A stretch of DNA of 64,000 nucleotides from an uncultured Flavobacterium sp. (GTDB taxonomy: Bacteria; Bacteroidota; Bacteroidia; Flavobacteriales; Flavobacteriaceae). Both the position numbers and the translations under genes were made by a program. The stretch spans positions 182,298 to 246,297 of the forward strand of contig NZ_CAMLDD010000007.1 in NCBI RefSeq assembly GCF_946478785.1, in the 5' to 3' direction. Of the stretch, positions 61,110 to 64,000 are shown one piece after another; the first letter of the stretch is position 1, and every line of letters begins with the position of its first letter. The notes below the pieces were generated by a model, which saw nothing but the letters and a program-made list of their open reading frames with translations, made no database searches and was not told the origin of the DNA.

Positions 61110-62485
61110 AATTTTTCTCCTTTTAATACTTTTATAAAATAATCGGCGGTACCAACCTGTCCGCCTTTAAAATTCATTTCTATTCCATTTACCCATTCAT
61201 TGTCCGAAACTGCTTTGCAAAGCGGTGCTCCCGGAGCTATTGGTGCAATCATTTCCAGTGCCAGAATATCCAATTCGGATGCGGCGTAACTGGATGTATC
61301 ACCACCGGCAAAAAGAATTCTTTTTATTTTGGCAGCCTTTAGCACTTCTTTGGTTATTTGTCCCAAAATGCTTCCGTAAACCGTACTGCATTGTTTTTGA
61401 ATCTCATTTTCCGAAATTCCTTTTGTTCTGAAATAGGCTTCCGTTTCAGCAATTCTCGGGTCGCTTGAACCAGTACTCGTATGCAGAATCGTGCTTTTAC
61501 CCTGATTGAAATTTTCAATAATCTGAGCAACGGTATCTTTTATAATTGCTTCCTGATTTTGAATATCGACTGCTTTGCTTTCTAAAGCGATTTCCAAAAA
61601 TCCATTTTCCAAGGCATATTCAATTTGGCTGGAAGTTACCGGAGAACAGCTTCCCGATAAAACAAGTATAGGCGAAACTTCTCCTGCTGGTTCAAATGCT
61701 ATTTCTTTTCCTATGATTTTTTGTGTTGCCCAGTCCAATCCCAAAGCCATTTCGATTCCGGATGATCCTACTGAAAACAATGTTTTTTCAGAAACCAATT
61801 GATTAAAAACAGTTCCAATTGTTTTAAGATTTTCCAAATTGAAACCGTCAAAAAATAAGATTTCTGCCTGATTATTTTTAACATCTTTCAGGACTTCTGA
61901 AGCTCCTTTTTCGATTGTAGCCAGATTGATCAGATCGATGGATTTGTCTGTTTGTTTAGCCAAATGAAGAGTCAAATCTCCCTCTAAAGCAGGAGTAACG
62001 GGATGTTTGCTCATGGACGGATGTCGGTCGATACGATAAATTTCTCCGTTTCCAATCGTTCCCATTCGGGCAAACAGATTTCCAAAAACGCAAAATCGTC
62101 CCAAATGCGGAGCTGATGGAGAAACCAAAACCGTTTTTTGATCGAAAACTTTGCTTCCAATTTCAATTGCTTTTCCGATGTTTCCTACGTGTGGCGCCGA
62201 ATCGAAAGTGGAACAGACTTTATAATGAAAGTGATTTGGGGCAAAACTTTTCAGATTTTCAAAAGCACTATAAAGTTCTGTGTCCATTTCCGACGGTGAC
62301 ATCGATCGGCTTTTTCCCGCCAGACCAATCGCCTGAATTCCCGGAAAACGATCCAGGTCTTTTTGTTCCGGCTTTCGAAGAAAGAGAACGGTTTTCACTC
62401 CGGCCAGGGTCAGGAATTCCAAGGCATCCGTAGATCCCGTGAAATCGTCGCCATAATAGGCCAAAAGCAATTTATCGTTCTTCAT
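61106..62485 (-). CDS. Four-carbon acid sugar kinase (DUF1537 family)
   Basis: A 459-residue kinase. The N-terminal nucleotide/substrate domain starts LLAYYGDDFTGSTDALEFL; the C-terminal DUF1537 part has GSSGIEMALG, PILVLSGSCSPVTSSQIEYA, HTSTGSSDPR and LFAGGDTSSYAASELDI. The family phosphorylates four-carbon acid sugars and related keto-acids; OtnK, DtnK and OiaK (3-oxo-isoapionate kinase) are characterised members. It overlaps the RuBisCO-like gene by one base, so an OiaK-like role is plausible. Confidence 0.87.
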   Translation of the reverse strand: MKNDKLLLAYYGDDFTGSTDALEFLTLAGVKTVLFLRKPEQKDLDRFPGIQAIGLAGKSRSMSPSEMDTELYSAFENLKSFAPNHFHYKVCSTFDSAPHVGNIGKAIEIGSKVFDQKTVLVSPSAPHLGRFCVFGNLFARMGTIGNGEIYRIDRHPSMSKHPVTPALEGDLTLHLAKQTDKSIDLINLATIEKGASEVLKDVKNNQAEILFFDGFNLENLKTIGTVFNQLVSEKTLFSVGSSGIEMALGLDWATQKIIGKEIAFEPAGEVSPILVLSGSCSPVTSSQIEYALENGFLEIALESKAVDIQNQEAIIKDTVAQIIENFNQGKSTILHTSTGSSDPRIAETEAYFRTKGISENEIQKQCSTVYGSILGQITKEVLKAAKIKRILFAGGDTSSYAASELDILALEMIAPIAPGAPLCKAVSDNEWVNGIEMNFKGGQVGTADYFIKVLKGEKL

Positions 62486-63726
62486 TATTTCGAAAATTTC
62501 TTTACTGATTCGGCAAATTCCGGATATTTCAAAGCTGTTTCTTCCACAGATAAACCGTCAACGGCTCCTGTCCAGGCTTGCTGCAATGCATTTACTCCCG
62601 CTTTTGGTCCCATTGGATGCGCCAAAATTCCGCCGCCTGCCATATACAGTAAATCGGTAGTTTGGGTTCTTCGGTACGTTTCTACCGCTTGTCCGCCCCA
62701 TTGTCCCGAAGATACTACAGGCAAGATTTCGTATCCGCCCAAAAAGGGTTTCAAACAGGATTTTATAGAAGTCACCACCGAGTCATCCGATTCCCAAAAT
62801 TTATTCTGGATTCCGTTGACGTGCAGTTGATCGACTCCTGCCAGACGCTGAATTTTTTGATAAGCAGGAAATTCAATTCCCAACAACGGATGACGGTTCA
62901 GCATTCCCCAGCCGTTTCTGTGACCGTGAATCACGAGTTCGCCCTGATCACAAATTTTCTTTGTTCCCGAAAGCCCTACACTGTTGATGCTGATCATCGC
63001 ACAACTTCCTTCTTCTTTTTTAATCAGATCATATTTTCGTTGCATCTCATCAATTTCATCACTGATATTGAACGCATACATTACTTTTTTACCTGTTTTT
63101 TGTTCGTTGTCGCGAATGACTTTCATAATCGCTTTTACCCTTTCATCAAACGGAGAATTAGCAGCAGATCCCATCAATTCATCGTCTTTGATAAAATCGA
63201 TTCCGGCATCAATGAGTGATTTTACCAAAGTCGCGGTTTCGTCAACACTCATTCCGATGCTTGGTTTTATAATCGTTCCAATCATCGGTCGGTCGGTTAC
63301 GCCACAGGATAATTTGGAGCCTTTGATTCCGAATTTTGGTCCTTTGAAATGAGTTGCGAAAGAATCCGGCACTTCAAAATCCATTAGTTTCAAACCCGTA
63401 AATTGTGTGATTTCGTATAAATTTCCTTGTAAAGTACTAATCAAAACCGGCAGATTATAACCAAAGTTTTCTATCGACCAGCTTACTTTTACTCTTGCTT
63501 TCTGGTATTTTTTCCCGGGAATACTTCCGCCCGGAATGGATGGTTCGTCTGCCAAATCCAATAACTGAATATCCTCTACCCTTGCCGCAAAACGTTTTTT
63601 CAATTCTTCGGTTTCACCCGGAACTGATACAAAAGTTCCCGAAGACTGCTCGCCCGCCAAAACCGCCGAAGCCTGTTCTACATCATAAGGCGTTTCGATA
63701 AGATATTCTGCAAAAACTCTTTCCAT
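62485..63726 (-). CDS. RuBisCO-like protein (form IV)
   Basis: A 413-residue RuBisCO large-chain homologue. IGTIIKPSIGMS holds the first catalytic Lys (K154). IDFIKDDELMGS keeps K180-D181-D182-E183, equivalent to the carbamylated Lys and Mg ligands. Then VIHGHRNGWGML carries the conserved His, HVNGIQNKFWESDD the loop-6 Lys, and VVSSGQWGGQAVE and AGGGILAHPMGPKAGV the phosphate site. Several RuBisCO-specific residues are changed, as in RLPs. RLPs next to DUF1537 kinases include OiaX/OiaT of isoapionate catabolism, where the RLP decarboxylates or hydrolyses a phosphorylated oxo-acid. CO2 fixation is not expected. First gene of the operon. Confidence 0.88.
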   Translation of the reverse strand: MERVFAEYLIETPYDVEQASAVLAGEQSSGTFVSVPGETEELKKRFAARVEDIQLLDLADEPSIPGGSIPGKKYQKARVKVSWSIENFGYNLPVLISTLQGNLYEITQFTGLKLMDFEVPDSFATHFKGPKFGIKGSKLSCGVTDRPMIGTIIKPSIGMSVDETATLVKSLIDAGIDFIKDDELMGSAANSPFDERVKAIMKVIRDNEQKTGKKVMYAFNISDEIDEMQRKYDLIKKEEGSCAMISINSVGLSGTKKICDQGELVIHGHRNGWGMLNRHPLLGIEFPAYQKIQRLAGVDQLHVNGIQNKFWESDDSVVTSIKSCLKPFLGGYEILPVVSSGQWGGQAVETYRRTQTTDLLYMAGGGILAHPMGPKAGVNALQQAWTGAVDGLSVEETALKYPEFAESVKKFSK

Positions 63727-63879
63727 TGTCTTTCAATTTTTAAGAAATCCTAAATAAATGAATTTATAGGGAGTAAGTGTCCTGCTGTGTGCTGTATGGG
63801 GAATTTATTTTGAAGTCAAGTTAATAACCTGAATCCGATATTTTAATTTCAGGAGCAGAAACATTAGGCATTATCAGTG

Positions 63880-63952
63880 AGCATTGTCCCGCTCTTCGTT
63901 GCAATCTTATGTGCCGAACCCCGGCACACAAGGATTTTCACTGCGATCGGGG
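63880..63952. repeat. Flavobacterial-type structured repeat
   Basis: Inner hairpin TGTGCCG/CGGCACA (63910-63916 and 63922-63928, loop AACCC) sits between GAGCATTGTCCCGC on the left and GCGATCGGGGCTC on the right. The gap 63727-64000 has no gene within it; the rest is AT-rich upstream sequence of the operon. Confidence 0.55.
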
Positions 63953-63961
63953 CTCATATCT

Positions 63962-63994
63962 TTGACACAGTTAATAATATGAAAAGTATCTTTG
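63962..63994 (+). promoter_or_regulatory. Promoter for a rightward gene beyond the window
   Basis: TTG at 63962-63964, 22-base spacer, TATCTTTG at 63987-63994. Its gene must start past the right edge. Confidence 0.55.
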
Positions 63995-64000
63995 AAATAA

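Noticed and set aside
62485..63726. True CO2-fixing RuBisCO
   Set aside because: Loop-6 and several substrate residues differ, no small subunit or phosphoribulokinase is nearby, and the operon context is sugar-acid catabolism.
63979..64000. ATG start of a rightward gene (MKSIFEI)
   Set aside because: It lies between the -33 and -7 elements of a promoter, so translation cannot start there.

Overview
The window looks like chromosome from a Flavobacterium-type member of the Bacteroidota. The evidence is AT-rich DNA, starts without Shine-Dalgarno sequences, many copies of the Bacteroidota -7 promoter element TAnnTTTG, a SusC-type plug module, short Bacteroidota lipoprotein signals, S46 and M3 peptidases, GbsR-type regulation, and typical flavobacterial intergenic palindromes. 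There is one tRNA (Val, anticodon TAC), no rRNA, no CRISPR array and no intact insertion sequence.

0-11 kb: a large alpha-2-macroglobulin-like protein carrying an inserted SusC-like plug module (cut by the left edge), a Uma2-family nuclease, an S46 dipeptidyl-peptidase, then a minus-strand block hpt-adk-[PIN/antitoxin pair]-CBS membrane protein-obg. 11-20 kb: a PQQ-dependent sugar dehydrogenase lipoprotein with a PqqU/YncD-like TonB receptor, a second toxin-antitoxin pair, and purK and purE separated by a two-gene ATPase+HNH cassette resembling Septu (PtuAB). A third toxin-antitoxin pair follows. The purine genes are therefore flanked by several accessory insertions. 20-28 kb: M3 peptidase, SanA-like protein, and a GbsR/MarR regulator whose gene and following membrane-protein cluster each carry an identical 9-8-9 inverted repeat, a likely operator. 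Then come a TIGR01777 epimerase and an SRPBCC protein.

28-38 kb: gcvP, a GH30 glucuronoxylanase behind two LacI-type operators, a KAS III-like enzyme, a methyltransferase, a GT2 glycosyltransferase and an MlaE/MlaF transporter pair. 37.7-45 kb: a long, tightly packed minus-strand run (peroxiredoxin-like, YHS, DoxX, DinB, NRDE, ATP-grasp, LysE-like, M28 peptidase, SDR, SprT) downstream of a Crp/Fnr regulator. 45-54 kb: acyl-CoA dehydrogenase, chalcone-isomerase-like protein, GH10 xylanase, amino-acid dehydrogenase, ExbB-ExbD-TonB, folC and tRNA-Val.

54-64 kb: a Ca2+/H+ antiporter and a more accessory stretch holding a multiply frameshifted lipoprotein gene and a TRADD-N-associated-type membrane protein. 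Last is a four-gene catabolic operon: RuBisCO-like protein, DUF1537 four-carbon sugar kinase, Asp/Glu-racemase-like protein and a BASS transporter. The operon fits catabolism of a plant-derived branched or acid sugar (apionate/isoapionate type) and agrees with the two xylanases elsewhere in the window. The best candidates for less-described biology are the Septu-like pair inside purK/purE, the PQQ dehydrogenase/PqqU-like pair, the GbsR regulon and the RuBisCO-like operon.
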